Translations under genes and position numbers: made by a program
Assembly: GCF_018263925.1 (NCBI RefSeq)
Contig: NZ_JAEVHF010000006.1
Coordinates: forward strand, 182,411-246,410
Direction: 5' to 3'
DNA length: 64,000 nt
Source: Kistimonas asteriae
GTDB taxonomy: Bacteria; Pseudomonadota; Gammaproteobacteria; Pseudomonadales; Endozoicomonadaceae
Part shown: in pieces, positions 45,450 through 55,763 of the stretch
How positions within the stretch are numbered: position 1 is the first letter of the stretch
How the letters are laid out: every line of letters begins with the position of its first letter
The notes under the pieces: generated by a model
Seen by the model: the letters and a program-made list of their open reading frames with translations, nothing else
What the model was told of the DNA's origin: nothing
Databases searched by the model: none

Positions 45450-45795
45450 AGCGGAATCCCTCCCTTCGTGCCACAAGCGCTACGCAATCACTTGCTCCGA
45501 CTATACGTTTCGTCACATTCAGAAAGGACGAAAATCGCATTGATCCTGCTTATGGCTGTTAGTTCGATATTATTGCATTCAGCTTAGTACAGGATTTCAG
45601 AGCCATGACAAAAATGTAAGACCAATGTCTTTTAAATAGTGAATGACGGTCACCGCTTGTGATCATTTTCCTACAACACTTTCAGTCAAGCCCTGACAGT
45701 CAAAAGCCCATTCTACTTGTTACAGAAATTTTGTGATCATATGAGAGAACAGGTATTCTGGATGGCCGAATAATAGAAATAATATTTGTCACTGC
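45450..45795. other. Divergent intergenic region, about 345 bp
   Basis: Separates the leucine dehydrogenase operon from the PilZ gene. AT-rich in the middle, with two TGTGATCAT-containing stretches (45658-45667 and 45732-45741), half-sites of CRP type but no full palindrome. No small gene is convincing. Confidence 0.45.
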
Positions 45796-46140
45796 ATGAA
45801 CGAAACATTTACTGAACAACGCAGACATGTTCGCAAACGGCTTGATTGTACAGCGTTTGTCTTCGACACCATCACGGGTGAAAAGCTGGGCCGTCTGTTC
45901 GACATTTCAAAGGAAGGGTTCATGTTGCTCACGACACGGGAACTGTCTGCACAACAACAGTTGAATCTCACCATGGAATTACCCAACACCATCTCTGGCC
46001 AACATAACATCGAACTGTCAGCGGAATGTGTCTGGTGCCAGCCCTCCAGTTTTAGTGAGGACTTTGGCGCAGGCTTCCGGGTCAAGACCATTTCAGAACA
46101 GGATAACGTCGCGCTACAGTATTTTATCCGGGACTTTTAA
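45796..46140 (+). CDS. PilZ-domain protein
   Basis: 114 residues forming one PilZ domain, the cyclic-di-GMP receptor fold. The RxxxR motif is in 'EQRRHVRKRLDC' and the D/NxSxxG motif is 'LFDISKEGFMLLTT' near 35-41, both near consensus, so ligand binding is likely. The end is 'DFGAGFRVKTI...YFIRDF'. It would act as a c-di-GMP-dependent adaptor, partner unknown. No Shine-Dalgarno sequence is obvious before the ATG. Confidence 0.85.
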   Translation: MNETFTEQRRHVRKRLDCTAFVFDTITGEKLGRLFDISKEGFMLLTTRELSAQQQLNLTMELPNTISGQHNIELSAECVWCQPSSFSEDFGAGFRVKTISEQDNVALQYFIRDF

Positions 46141-46218
46141 GCCAGCTCCCGACAGTTCGCGCACGGTACGGTCAGTGCCCCGAAACCAGCAATCATGTCA
46201 CGCACCACGGATGGAAAC

Positions 46219-46701
46219 ATGAATCCAAAACCGTTTGTCTCTGTCGAACAGGAGCGCTTAACCGGCGAGCAACTGGTCCGCCGTCACATTGAATGGTCAT
46301 GGAACCGCGGTAAAGAGAGACTCTTGGCTCATTGCCATACCCGGGATTTTTTTTACTTCAATTCATTGATAGGACGGAAAACTGATTTCCAGGGCTTCAG
46401 TCAGACGATTCAACTGGTCAGGCACTACATGCCAGACCTGGAAGTCCTGACCGACGACATCATTGTTGACCACAACAAACTGGCGACAACCTCCACCTTT
46501 TACGGCACCCTGAAAAAACCGCTGCCCGGAGTAGAACCCTCAGACCGGGTGATTACACTCTCCGCTATCTCGGTGTGGTATCTGCAATCAGGCAGAATAC
46601 GCAGTCTGACAACACTCTTTAACATGGAAGAATTACTGGAACAGACCGGACTCACCACATTGAAAAGTCAATTAGCCCCCGTACTGTCAGCTGTTTCCTG
46701 A
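46219..46701 (+). CDS. SnoaL/NTF2-like protein
   Basis: About 160 residues with an alpha-helix plus curved-sheet NTF2-like layout: 'EQLVRRHIEWSWNRGKERLLAHCHTRDFFYF', 'FSQTIQLVRHYMPDLEVLTDDIIVD' and 'ATTSTFYGTLK'. SnoaL-like proteins range from polyketide cyclases to non-catalytic ligand binders; no polyketide genes are present, so I do not infer an enzyme. ATG 46219 has GGATGG upstream; ATG 46195 is an alternative. Follows the PilZ gene by 78 bp. Confidence 0.65.
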   Translation: MNPKPFVSVEQERLTGEQLVRRHIEWSWNRGKERLLAHCHTRDFFYFNSLIGRKTDFQGFSQTIQLVRHYMPDLEVLTDDIIVDHNKLATTSTFYGTLKKPLPGVEPSDRVITLSAISVWYLQSGRIRSLTTLFNMEELLEQTGLTTLKSQLAPVLSAVS

Positions 46702-46710
46702 ACACAGGCT

Positions 46711-46743
46711 GGAGCAACAAGGGCAAAAACCGCCCGTTGCTCC
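46711..46743. terminator. Bidirectional terminator hairpin
   Basis: GGAGCAAC-aa-GGGC / GCCC-GTTGCTCC with a 7-nt loop, between the convergent SnoaL-like and lrp genes. Twelve pairs with a 2-nt bulge, likely to serve both. Confidence 0.7.
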
Positions 46744-46761
46744 TTCACTGTATGCCATGGA

Positions 46762-47250
46762 TCAGCATTCGATCGGCAGGCTCAGAGTCTCCTTCACTTC
46801 TTCCATGACGATATAACTCTTTGATTCTCTGACGCCCGGCAGTTTCAGCAGGATATCACCGAGCAGCTTGCGGTATGACGCCATCTCCGAGATCCGAGCC
46901 TTGATCAGGTAGTCAAAGTTACCCGACACCAGATGGCACTCCTGCACATTCGGCAGGCTGCCCACTGCCTGCCGAAACTCATCAAAGATATCAGCCGACT
47001 TGGAATACAGGCTGATCTCTACAAACACCAGTAGTCCAGCTTCCAAAAAATTCGGATTCAGACGTGCGCTGTACCCCTGAATAACATTTTCCCTTTCCAG
47101 TCGCTTCACACGTTCCATGCAGGGCGTTGTACTAAGCCCCACCTTGTCAGCCAGGTCCACATAGGATATACGGCCGTTTTCTTGCAGAACCCTCAAGATA
47201 TTCCGGTCAATCCTGTCTAGCTGTCGTGTAATTTCTTTCCTGTTTCTCAT
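46762..47250 (-). CDS. lrp: Leucine-responsive regulatory protein Lrp
   Basis: About 162 residues, very close to E. coli Lrp through both domains. Helix-turn-helix: 'LDRIDRNILRVLQENGRISYVDLADKVGLSTTPCMERVKRLERENVIQGYSA'; the effector-binding RAM domain contains 'LLVFVEISLYSK', 'VQECHLVSGNFDYLIKARI' and 'LPGVRESKSYIVMEEVKETLSL'. Lrp-family regulators bind amino acids and control their metabolism; a related activator (BkdR) controls the bkd operon in Pseudomonas. With the bkd/ldh operon about 1.3 kb away and alr divergent, amino-acid control of these neighbours is plausible but unproven. Confidence 0.9.
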   Translation of the reverse strand: MRNRKEITRQLDRIDRNILRVLQENGRISYVDLADKVGLSTTPCMERVKRLERENVIQGYSARLNPNFLEAGLLVFVEISLYSKSADIFDEFRQAVGSLPNVQECHLVSGNFDYLIKARISEMASYRKLLGDILLKLPGVRESKSYIVMEEVKETLSLPIEC

Positions 47251-47629
47251 GATACGAATCGATACTCTGGAGCACTGAGAAGTCATCGACAGAAAGCGTC
47301 GCCCTGGTTAATAAGGCATAGTGTGAATACGTTAACTGAACAATGACACCGAACCTGCAGGAGATACTAGGCTCTGTACGGATCTGTCCACGACACAGGG
47401 ATTCCAACTTGCGAAGCTCTCCCATCATCCGTCGGAACAGCGAGCCTATCGTAGGGTGAATACTATCACGTCTGCAGAGAAGTGATTCCATTTCCGGTGA
47501 ATATCATGGTAAAACAATGACTCAGGCCATGATTTTATGCCCTGTCCGCCCGATAGATCAGTTATTCCCTGCTGTCGTCAACGTATTCATGCTGTACGCA
47601 GCCACTATGGAACGGAGCCCTGCTTTTCG
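47251..47629. other. Divergent intergenic region between lrp and alr
   Basis: 379 bp. Short frames are present on both strands but none has a good start. It must carry the promoters of both genes. I see no clear palindrome; Lrp sites are too degenerate to mark by eye. Confidence 0.4.
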
Positions 47630-48754
47630 ATGAGCCGTCCAGCCCAGGCCACCATCAACCTCCAGGCACTGAGAGATAACCTTGCGTTTGCCCGCCAACT
47701 CAGCGGCAGCAAAGTGGTTGGCGTCATCAAAGCCAACGCTTACGGACATGGTGCCCTGACGATCGCCCGGGTACTGGAATCAGAGCAAATAGACTGCCTC
47801 GCCGTTGCCTGTATTGAGGAAGCCCTTGAACTGCGACATAACGGCATACAGTCGCCTATCCTGCTGCTCGAAGGATTCTACTCCGCGGATGAGTTACCGC
47901 TGATTGAAGCGTACCAACTGACGACGGTTATCCAACAGCAGGATCAAATCGACATGCTGCTGGCGTATCCTGTCAAACAACCGCTGAATATCTGGCTGAA
48001 ACTGGATTCCGGCATGCATCGCATTGGCTTTCTGCCACAGGATTTCCCACAGGCCTACCAGGCACTGACCCAAAGCGGCAAGGTTCGGGATATTGTCTTC
48101 ATGACCCATTTTTCCTGCGCCGATGATCTGGACAGTGACTACACCCGTCGACAACTTTCTACGTTCCGGCGAATCACGGCAGGACTGGAGGGTGAGACCA
48201 GCCTGTGTAACTCCCCCGGTGTACTCGGCTGGCCAGAGGCGCATGGCCACTGGATTCGTCCTGGCCTGATGCTTTATGGTGCGTCACCCTTTGATGTCAA
48301 TCATCCGAACGCCGGGCAACTGAAACCGGTCATGGAACTCTCCTCCAGCATCATTGCCATCCGCGATCTTCCCGCAGGCGTTCCCGTAGGTTACAGCGCC
48401 ACATTCATAACCAATCGCCCCACTCGTGCCGGCGTGGTAGCCATTGGCTATGCAGATGGTTACCCTCGACATACCCCCAGCGGTGCCCCGGTTGTCATCA
48501 ACGGAAAACGTGCCCGCATCATGGGCAAGATTTCCATGGATATGATGACGGTTGACCTGACCGATCTGCCAGACGTCAATATAGGCGACAAAGTAACGCT
48601 ATGGGGCTCAGGCCTACCCGCAGCCGAAGTGGCCCAACATGCAGGCACCATTCCCTACGAATTGCTCTGTAACATGAAGCGGGTTAACGTCAACTATATC
48701 GATACTCCTGTAACAACAGAACAACCTGCCACCTCTGAATTCATCAGCCTCTGA
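47630..48754 (+). CDS. alr: Alanine racemase
   Basis: About 374 residues. Starting at ATG 47630 gives the family N-terminus 'MSRPAQATINLQALRDNL'; the frame is open 93 bases upstream but that part has no similarity to the family. The PLP lysine is Lys34 in 'VVGVIKANAYGHG', and 'IRPGLMLYGASPF' and 'KISMDMMTVDLTDLP' (second-monomer Tyr region) are conserved. It makes D-alanine for peptidoglycan or, as DadX, breaks it down. No dadA gene follows, which favours the biosynthetic form. Confidence 0.91.
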   Translation: MSRPAQATINLQALRDNLAFARQLSGSKVVGVIKANAYGHGALTIARVLESEQIDCLAVACIEEALELRHNGIQSPILLLEGFYSADELPLIEAYQLTTVIQQQDQIDMLLAYPVKQPLNIWLKLDSGMHRIGFLPQDFPQAYQALTQSGKVRDIVFMTHFSCADDLDSDYTRRQLSTFRRITAGLEGETSLCNSPGVLGWPEAHGHWIRPGLMLYGASPFDVNHPNAGQLKPVMELSSSIIAIRDLPAGVPVGYSATFITNRPTRAGVVAIGYADGYPRHTPSGAPVVINGKRARIMGKISMDMMTVDLTDLPDVNIGDKVTLWGSGLPAAEVAQHAGTIPYELLCNMKRVNVNYIDTPVTTEQPATSEFISL

Positions 48755-48828
48755 CACTCCAGGTCACTGGTCGTCTGTCATCAAGGGGGATAAAATGCCT
48801 ATCCCCCTGAACCAGCGATACAACAACA

Positions 48829-49656
48829 ATGAAAACTGTATTGATTACCGGTTGTTCCACAGGTATCGGTCGAGCGCTGTCTATCAGTCTGTGCCGACAT
48901 GGATTCAACGTATGGGCGACAGCACGCAACCCGGAATCCATTGCAGACCTTAAACAATCGGGGATTAAAACAGCCGTACTTGATGTCACAGATTCACAAC
49001 AGGTCGATGCATTAGTCGACAACATACTGGCCACTGACGGCAGGATTGATATGCTGATCAATAACGCCGGTTATGGCGCCATGGGAGCTATCGCAGAAAC
49101 TCCGATAGCCGAAATCGAACGACAATTCACAACCAATACCTTCGCCCCTGTCTATCTGATTCAGAGAGTTATCCCCTCCATGCGGAAGCAGGGCAGCGGT
49201 ACACTCATCAATATTGGCAGTGTATCCGGAATACTCACCTCACCATTCTCCGGTATTTACTGCGCCTCGAAGGCGGCACTGCATACGCTATCAGAAGCAC
49301 TGCGAATCGAACTGGCGCCATTCGGAATCGATGTCATTACCGTGCAACCTGGTGCCATTCAATCCAGTTTTGGTAAAACGGCTACACGGGAACTGGAGAA
49401 CATCCTGCCAGAAAACTCTCTGTACCAATCGATTGAAGAAACACTGCGCCGACGAGCAGGCGCCTCGCAGGAGCGGCCAACCACGGCTGAAGCGTTTTCT
49501 GAAAAACTGGTATCTATTCTACTGCGTAAAAAAAAGCCAGCTATCATCAGAATCGGTCGCGGCAGTTTCGTTATGCCATTCATCAGACAGTGGCTACCAC
49601 AACCACTACTGCAACGCTTGTTAAGTCGACTTTTCAACCTTAATAAGGTGAGCTGA
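48829..49656 (+). CDS. Short-chain dehydrogenase/reductase
   Basis: 275 residues. Cofactor-binding 'VLITGCSTGIGRALS' (TGxxxGIG), 'INNAGYGAMG' and the catalytic Y-x-x-x-K in 'GIYCASKAALHTLSEALR', with Ser in 'NIGSVSGIL' upstream. Classical SDR. The C-terminal 50 residues are basic and hydrophobic ('RIGRGSFVMPFIRQWLP'), as in SDRs acting on lipids or sterols near membranes. It lies 9 bp before the deaminase gene and is probably co-transcribed. Substrate unknown. Confidence 0.85.
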   Translation: MKTVLITGCSTGIGRALSISLCRHGFNVWATARNPESIADLKQSGIKTAVLDVTDSQQVDALVDNILATDGRIDMLINNAGYGAMGAIAETPIAEIERQFTTNTFAPVYLIQRVIPSMRKQGSGTLINIGSVSGILTSPFSGIYCASKAALHTLSEALRIELAPFGIDVITVQPGAIQSSFGKTATRELENILPENSLYQSIEETLRRRAGASQERPTTAEAFSEKLVSILLRKKKPAIIRIGRGSFVMPFIRQWLPQPLLQRLLSRLFNLNKVS

Positions 49657-49665
49657 ATACGACCT

Positions 49666-50286
49666 ATGACGTCTCAGACATTCTCACTCGCATTACCGGC
49701 ATGGGCAGAAAGAGAACACAACCTGCTGCCTGAGTGTCTGCCTTCACTGGAAGAACGGATGGCCGCCGTTATTCGTTTTTCGCGACTGAATATTGAACAT
49801 AAGACGGGGGGGCCCTTTGCCGCCGGAGTCTTTGAGAAGGACTCTGGACGACGAGTAATCATCGGCGTCAACCGGGTAATGGACAGTAACTGCTCCTCTG
49901 CTCATGCCGAAGTCATGGCATTATCGCTAGCACAAAAGATCCTCGGACAATGGGATCTGGGCAGCGCAGGCTTGCCCGCTTACCAGCTGGTTGTGAACTG
50001 GCGCCCGTGTGTGATGTGTTATGGCGCAGCCTTATGGTCCGGTATTCGATCCTTGGCCGTTGCAGGCAGTGGTCCCGAACTCGAACAAATTACTGGATTT
50101 GATGAAGGGCCAATCCACCCGGACTGGAAAAGTGAACTGGAAAAACGGGGGATAGAAGTGATCGACAATATCCTTACTGAGGATGCCATCCAGGTTTTCC
50201 GGCAATTCAGGGATGAAGGACAAATAGTCTATAACGCCAGGCAGGGGAGCCTGCCTGACGAAAAAGATAGTCACTGTCGTTTATAG
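49666..50286 (+). CDS. Cytidine/guanine deaminase-family nucleoside deaminase
   Basis: 206 residues. Zinc-binding and catalytic motifs of the CDA superfamily: 'SSAHAEVMALSLAQ' (HAE) and 'VNWRPCVMCYGAALWSGI' (PCxxC). 'GAALWSGIRSLAVAGSG' is similar to guanine deaminase and tRNA adenosine deaminase relatives, but the chain is longer than TadA and has an extra N-terminal helix. Substrate is not certain. The gene ends 6 bp into the convergent potI stop region, and a perfect 8-bp hairpin (50238-50257) is embedded in its 3' coding sequence. Confidence 0.78.
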   Translation: MTSQTFSLALPAWAEREHNLLPECLPSLEERMAAVIRFSRLNIEHKTGGPFAAGVFEKDSGRRVIIGVNRVMDSNCSSAHAEVMALSLAQKILGQWDLGSAGLPAYQLVVNWRPCVMCYGAALWSGIRSLAVAGSGPELEQITGFDEGPIHPDWKSELEKRGIEVIDNILTEDAIQVFRQFRDEGQIVYNARQGSLPDEKDSHCRL

Positions 50287-51120
50287 ATCATCCATACCTT
50301 TCAGTGCTTCCGCTTCCCGCTGCTGGAGATCAGCCCGTCTCGCCAGCCACCAGGCAATGAATGCGGCCAACGACACTACCAGGATAATCAGCGTCGCCAG
50401 TGCATTGATCTTCGGTGTTACCCCCAGTCGTACGGATGAAAAGACCACCATCGGTAACGTGGTTGAACCTGGACCAGACACAAAGCTTGCAATCACCAGA
50501 TCATCCAGAGACAAAGTAAACGACAACAACCAACCTGCAGCCAACGCCGGAGCAATCGTCGGGATCGTAATCAGGAAAAATGTTTTCAACGGTGTGGCGC
50601 CAAGATCCATGGCCGCCTCTTCAATGGAAACATCCACTTCCCGCAACCGCGATGAAACGACAACCGTCACATACGCCGTACAGAAGGTCACATGGGCAAT
50701 CCAGATGGTCAGCATGCCTCGATCCCGCGGCCAACCAATGGTTTGCGCCATAAACACAAACAACAGCAGCAACGACAGACCAATAATGACATCCGGCATC
50801 ACCAGCGGTGCAGTAATCAAACTGTTAAACAGTGTTTTCCCACGAAAACGGGAAAAACGCGTCATGATATAGGCAGACATTGTCCCCAGCACCACCGCCA
50901 TGGAGGATGTCCAGAATGCGATCTGCAAGCTGGTCCAGACTGCGGCCATCAACTGATCATCCCGGAACAGTTCCAGGTACCACTTGCCGGAAAAACCCGC
51001 CCAGACGGTCACCAAACGCGACTCATTGAATGAGTAGATCACCAGGATCAGCATCGGCACATAGAGAAAAACCAGCCCGACCACCAGCATCAGGTTGGTG
51101 AATGACAAACTCCGTTTCAT
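50281..51120 (-). CDS. potI: Putrescine ABC permease PotI
   Basis: 279 residues, six membrane helices. N-terminal 'LMLVVGLVFLYVPMLILVIYSFNESRLV' and EAA loop 'SIEEAAMDLGATPLKTFFLITIPTIAPALA' are typical of PotI. Its start overlaps the potH stop by 4 bp. Last gene of potFGHI; its stop overlaps the deaminase gene on the other strand by 6 bp, so transcription of the two must end inside each other's coding regions. Confidence 0.89.
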   Translation of the reverse strand: MKRSLSFTNLMLVVGLVFLYVPMLILVIYSFNESRLVTVWAGFSGKWYLELFRDDQLMAAVWTSLQIAFWTSSMAVVLGTMSAYIMTRFSRFRGKTLFNSLITAPLVMPDVIIGLSLLLLFVFMAQTIGWPRDRGMLTIWIAHVTFCTAYVTVVVSSRLREVDVSIEEAAMDLGATPLKTFFLITIPTIAPALAAGWLLSFTLSLDDLVIASFVSGPGSTTLPMVVFSSVRLGVTPKINALATLIILVVSLAAFIAWWLARRADLQQREAEALKGMDDL

Positions 51121-52031
51121 CGTTCGCCCTCCAGCTCACGGGCCTGAAAGTGGTTAAACAGTGCGATGGGTAGCAACAGAATCAGCAGCATCACCATCGC
51201 CAGGGCCGAGGCCACCGGCCAGTCACGGTTATTAAAGAACTCCTGCCAGAGCACCTTACCGATCATCAACGTTTCCGGTCCGCCCAACAGCTGCGGAATC
51301 ACAACTTCGCCTACCGCCGGGATAAACACCAGCATGAAGCCCGCAATAATCCCACTGCGAGACAGCGGCAGTGTTACCCGAAAAAACGACTCCCAGGGGC
51401 GCGCGCCCAGATCCTGTGCGGCTTCCAACAGTGAATTATCCAGCTTCACCAGGTTCGCATACAGCGGCAACACCATAAACGGCAAGTAGGCATACACAAT
51501 GCCAATATAGACCGCCAGATTGGTGTTCATGATAATCAGAGGATGATCAATCACGCCCAGCCACATCAGGAAGTTGTTCAATAAGCCGTTGTTTTTCAAA
51601 ATGCCCATCCAGGCATAGATCCGGATCAGGAACGAAGTCCACGATGGCAACAGTACCAGCAATACCAACAGCGTCTGACGTCGCCTGGATGTGCGGGACA
51701 TGGCATAGGCCATGGGATAGCCCAGCAACAGACAGAGACACGCCGATATAAAGGCGATCTTCACCGAGCCAAGATAGGCGGCAAAGTACAACTCATCATC
51801 CGCCAGGAACAGGTAGTTCCCAAGGTTGAGGACGATGGTCAGCGCTTCATCAGCATACTCGAAAATCGCCGAATACGGCGGGATAGCAATCTCGGAATAC
51901 GCGAAACTGATTTTCAGAACAATGGCAAACGGTACCAGGAAAAACAGCACCAGCCACAGGTATGGGGTTCCAATCACCAGCCCCCGGCCGAAACTGCTCC
52001 GGGTTTCATGCCAGTTTGTTAACCACTTCAT
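51117..52031 (-). CDS. potH: Putrescine ABC permease PotH
   Basis: 304 residues. Long N-terminus before helix 1 ('GLVIGTPYLWLVLFFLVPFAIVLKISFA') and the periplasmic loop 'EIAIPPYSAIFEYADEALTIVLNLGNY' as in PotH; EAA loop 'SLLEAAQDLGARPWESFFRVTLPLSRSGII'. ATGA overlaps at both ends with potG and potI show tight translational coupling. Forms the channel with PotI. Confidence 0.89.
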   Translation of the reverse strand: MKWLTNWHETRSSFGRGLVIGTPYLWLVLFFLVPFAIVLKISFAYSEIAIPPYSAIFEYADEALTIVLNLGNYLFLADDELYFAAYLGSVKIAFISACLCLLLGYPMAYAMSRTSRRRQTLLVLLVLLPSWTSFLIRIYAWMGILKNNGLLNNFLMWLGVIDHPLIIMNTNLAVYIGIVYAYLPFMVLPLYANLVKLDNSLLEAAQDLGARPWESFFRVTLPLSRSGIIAGFMLVFIPAVGEVVIPQLLGGPETLMIGKVLWQEFFNNRDWPVASALAMVMLLILLLPIALFNHFQARELEGER

Positions 52032-53167
52032 GAGTTCAGTACCACACAGTTGGTGGAATCCCAGAAAACATACACTTCATCATCCCAGGTCGGGTTATCC
52101 GCAGTACGCTCCACGTTGGCCATGTTGCACTGAATGACCTTACCGGAGGGCAGTTCCACGTAATACACGGAATGTGCGCCAAGGTAAGCAATATCGACCA
52201 CCACCCCTTTCGCCCAGTTATGCTCCTCTTCAGGCTTATCCACATCCACGAAAACTTTTTCAGGGCGAACAGCAACCCAGACTTTTCGCTCTTCCAACGC
52301 AGTCGTAATACCATGACCGATACGCACCGGCACCGGCAGATCTTTGCTGTCGATAATGACGTGGTCCGCTGCATCGGAGGCAATCTCACCGGCAAAAATA
52401 TTGATGGAACCAATAAACTCCGCTGTCATACGACAGTTGGGGGTTTCATAGATATCCATCGGCGTACCGGTCTGTACGATCCAGCCGGAATCCATGATGC
52501 CGATTCGATCAGCCATGGTCATGGCTTCTTCCTGATCGTGGGTGACCATCAGGCAGGTGACGCCCACTGTTTCCAGAATCTCTACCACTTCCAGCTGCAT
52601 CTGGGTACGCAGTTGTTTGTCGAGCGCACCCATGGGCTCATCCAGCAACAACAGCTTGGGCCGCTTGGCCAGGCTTCGAGCCATGGCAACCCGCTGACGC
52701 TGTCCACCGGACAACTGATGGGGCTTACGGCGCGCATACTTGCCCATCCGCACCATTTTCAGGAGTTCTGCCACACGGTCAGCAATTTCTGCCTTGGGCA
52801 GCCGATCCTGTTTCAGGCCAAACGCCACGTTCTGCTCCACCGTCATATGGGGAAACAGCGCATACGACTGAAACATCATGTTGATGGGGCGCTCATACGG
52901 CGGCAGGTCGGTAATATCCTGACCATCCAGGAAAATACGACCATCGGTAGGTTTTTCGAAACCTGCCAGAATACGCAACAGTGTAGACTTGCCAGAGCCT
53001 GAACCACCCAGCAGGGCAAAGATCTCGCCCTTGTGGATCGTCAGGCTGACATCATCCACCGCCACCGTCTCATCAAAATGCTTGCTGACCCGGTCGATGC
53101 GCAACAGCACCTCTTTTTTCTCCCGGGCGCTTAATTTCTTCTTGTAAAAGGTGGACGCTACTGCCAT
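52028..53167 (-). CDS. potG: Putrescine ABC ATPase PotG
   Basis: 379 residues. Walker A 'LGGSGSGKSTLLRIL' (about 53-67), signature 'QLSGGQRQRVAMARSL', Walker B 'LLLLDEPMGALDKQ' and switch His 'MVTHDQEEAMTMADRI'. The C-terminal TOBE-type region ends 'YVFWDSTNCVVLNS'. Its N-terminal extension before the first strand is also a PotG trait. The 237-bp gap to potF upstream holds no gene, so separate tuning of the binding protein is likely. Confidence 0.9.
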   Translation of the reverse strand: MAVASTFYKKKLSAREKKEVLLRIDRVSKHFDETVAVDDVSLTIHKGEIFALLGGSGSGKSTLLRILAGFEKPTDGRIFLDGQDITDLPPYERPINMMFQSYALFPHMTVEQNVAFGLKQDRLPKAEIADRVAELLKMVRMGKYARRKPHQLSGGQRQRVAMARSLAKRPKLLLLDEPMGALDKQLRTQMQLEVVEILETVGVTCLMVTHDQEEAMTMADRIGIMDSGWIVQTGTPMDIYETPNCRMTAEFIGSINIFAGEIASDAADHVIIDSKDLPVPVRIGHGITTALEERKVWVAVRPEKVFVDVDKPEEEHNWAKGVVVDIAYLGAHSVYYVELPSGKVIQCNMANVERTADNPTWDDEVYVFWDSTNCVVLNS

Positions 53168-53404
53168 GAAAATACGTCTCCACTCGGCGGACGCCCTAAA
53201 TGCGCCAACCGAAAAAACTGTGTAACAGGAAATGTTTCAAATGTAGTCCATGAGCATCTGCCAGACATGCTGCAAATGCTCACCGGATGGCCGGATTCAT
53301 CTCTCTACAGACGACCATGACAGGGAAAAGTTCCCCGCCAGCCTTATAAAGACTGGCTATGGTGACTCAGGGGGACGAAGGGAGACCGGACATCCGACAG
53401 GCGA

Positions 53405-54499
<1,095 letters not shown>

Positions 54500-54703
54500 T
54501 TATAATCCTTCTGCTTCCTGCTAACTCCCGTTGGACAACAAGCCACTGCGTGTGGCCACCCCCTTTACTCATTCACTGTCAAAGACAGTCATGAACAAGA
54601 AAAAACACGAAAAAGACAATCAATTATTGCAGGGCGCACATTGTCCTCATCAGACGTCATGGGTCAATTATTTATTGGTACAAATTTTGATCTTTCCAAA
54701 AAT

Positions 54704-55618
54704 TTAATGACCATGATCATGTGCAGGTTCATTTCCGTTTTCCAGGGGGGGCTCTGAGTCCGTGCAGTAATCCTGTTCCAGCTGAATGGTGGCATGATCT
54801 ACACCGAACCGTTCACGAAGCACATCATTAATCGACTTCAGTGTTTTGCAGTTACTGGCCAGTTCTGTAGTTTTAACATGCAGGGTCATCAGGATCCGTT
54901 CTGGCGACAATGCCCAGATATGCACATGATGGACATCCAGCGCTTCCGGCACCCGTTCAATAATTGCCAGACGTACTTCTTCAGCAACCAGATGTTCAGG
55001 CGCGCCTTCCATCAGAATATGCGCCGCCTGACGCAGCAATACCCAGGCGCTACGTAGTATCAGGCCGGATACCACGACTGAGAGGATCGGATCAATGGGT
55101 GTCCACCCGGTTAGCATGATCACCAATGCCGCAATAATCGCTGCCAGGGAACCCAGCAGATCCCCCATAACATGCAAAGCAGCCCCCCGCATATTGAGAT
55201 TATGGCGATCCCCACCATGCAGTATGACGAAAGCGACGATATTCACCACCAGCCCAATGGTCGCAACCACAAGCATCGTGCCACTCAGTACCGGTGCCGG
55301 ATGCCAGAGACGTTTACAGGCTTCAACAACAATGAATGCCACAATCACAAATAAGGACAGTGCATTGAGAAATGCTGCCAGTGTCGTCGTTCTGTGGTAA
55401 CCAAAGGTTCGCCGCGCATCAGGCTTACGTTCGCTGTAGCGCAGTGCAATCAGTGCCAGAAAGAGTGACGCGGCATCCGTCAACATGTGTCCGGCATCTG
55501 CCAGCAGCGCCAGCGATCCCGATATCAGGCCTCCAGCCACCTCCACAAACATAAAGCCAGCGGTAAGCAGGAAGGCAATGATCAGACGATTGCGACTGTC
55601 AATATGCGCATGTGTCAT
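54704..55618 (-). CDS. zitB: Zinc/cation diffusion facilitator (ZitB/CzcD type)
   Basis: About 304 residues, six membrane helices and a cytoplasmic C-terminal domain. Metal site A: 'LADAGHMLTDAASLFLA' (HxxxD) in helix 2 with 'HVMGDLLGSLAAIIAAL' (HxxxD) in helix 5. Histidines at both ends ('MTHAHIDS', 'HDHGH') are common in zinc exporters. It uses the proton gradient to expel Zn2+ and perhaps Cd2+ or Co2+. ATG 55618 is chosen over the upstream TTG at 55633; neither has a good ribosome binding site. Confidence 0.88.
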   Translation of the reverse strand: MTHAHIDSRNRLIIAFLLTAGFMFVEVAGGLISGSLALLADAGHMLTDAASLFLALIALRYSERKPDARRTFGYHRTTTLAAFLNALSLFVIVAFIVVEACKRLWHPAPVLSGTMLVVATIGLVVNIVAFVILHGGDRHNLNMRGAALHVMGDLLGSLAAIIAALVIMLTGWTPIDPILSVVVSGLILRSAWVLLRQAAHILMEGAPEHLVAEEVRLAIIERVPEALDVHHVHIWALSPERILMTLHVKTTELASNCKTLKSINDVLRERFGVDHATIQLEQDYCTDSEPPLENGNEPAHDHGH

Positions 55619-55714
55619 GGCTTTTACAACCAAAGAACCGGGAAGAAGCTACAGCGATCTGGAAAGAGTATAGGCTGATGGGCAGGACGAAAACACACTC
55701 TCTATAAACGACAA

Positions 55715-55732
55715 AACCCCGAAAACGGGGTT
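55715..55732 (-). terminator. Intrinsic terminator upstream of zitB
   Basis: AACCCCG-TTTT-CGGGGTT on the minus strand followed by TTGTCGTTTA: 7-bp GC-rich stem, 4-nt loop and a short T-rich tail. It ends transcription coming from the kinase or the structured region, 30 nt past the stop of the 63-codon frame. Confidence 0.7.
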
Positions 55733-55763
55733 CTGACGATCATTGTTTGTACGCTTCCGTGCG

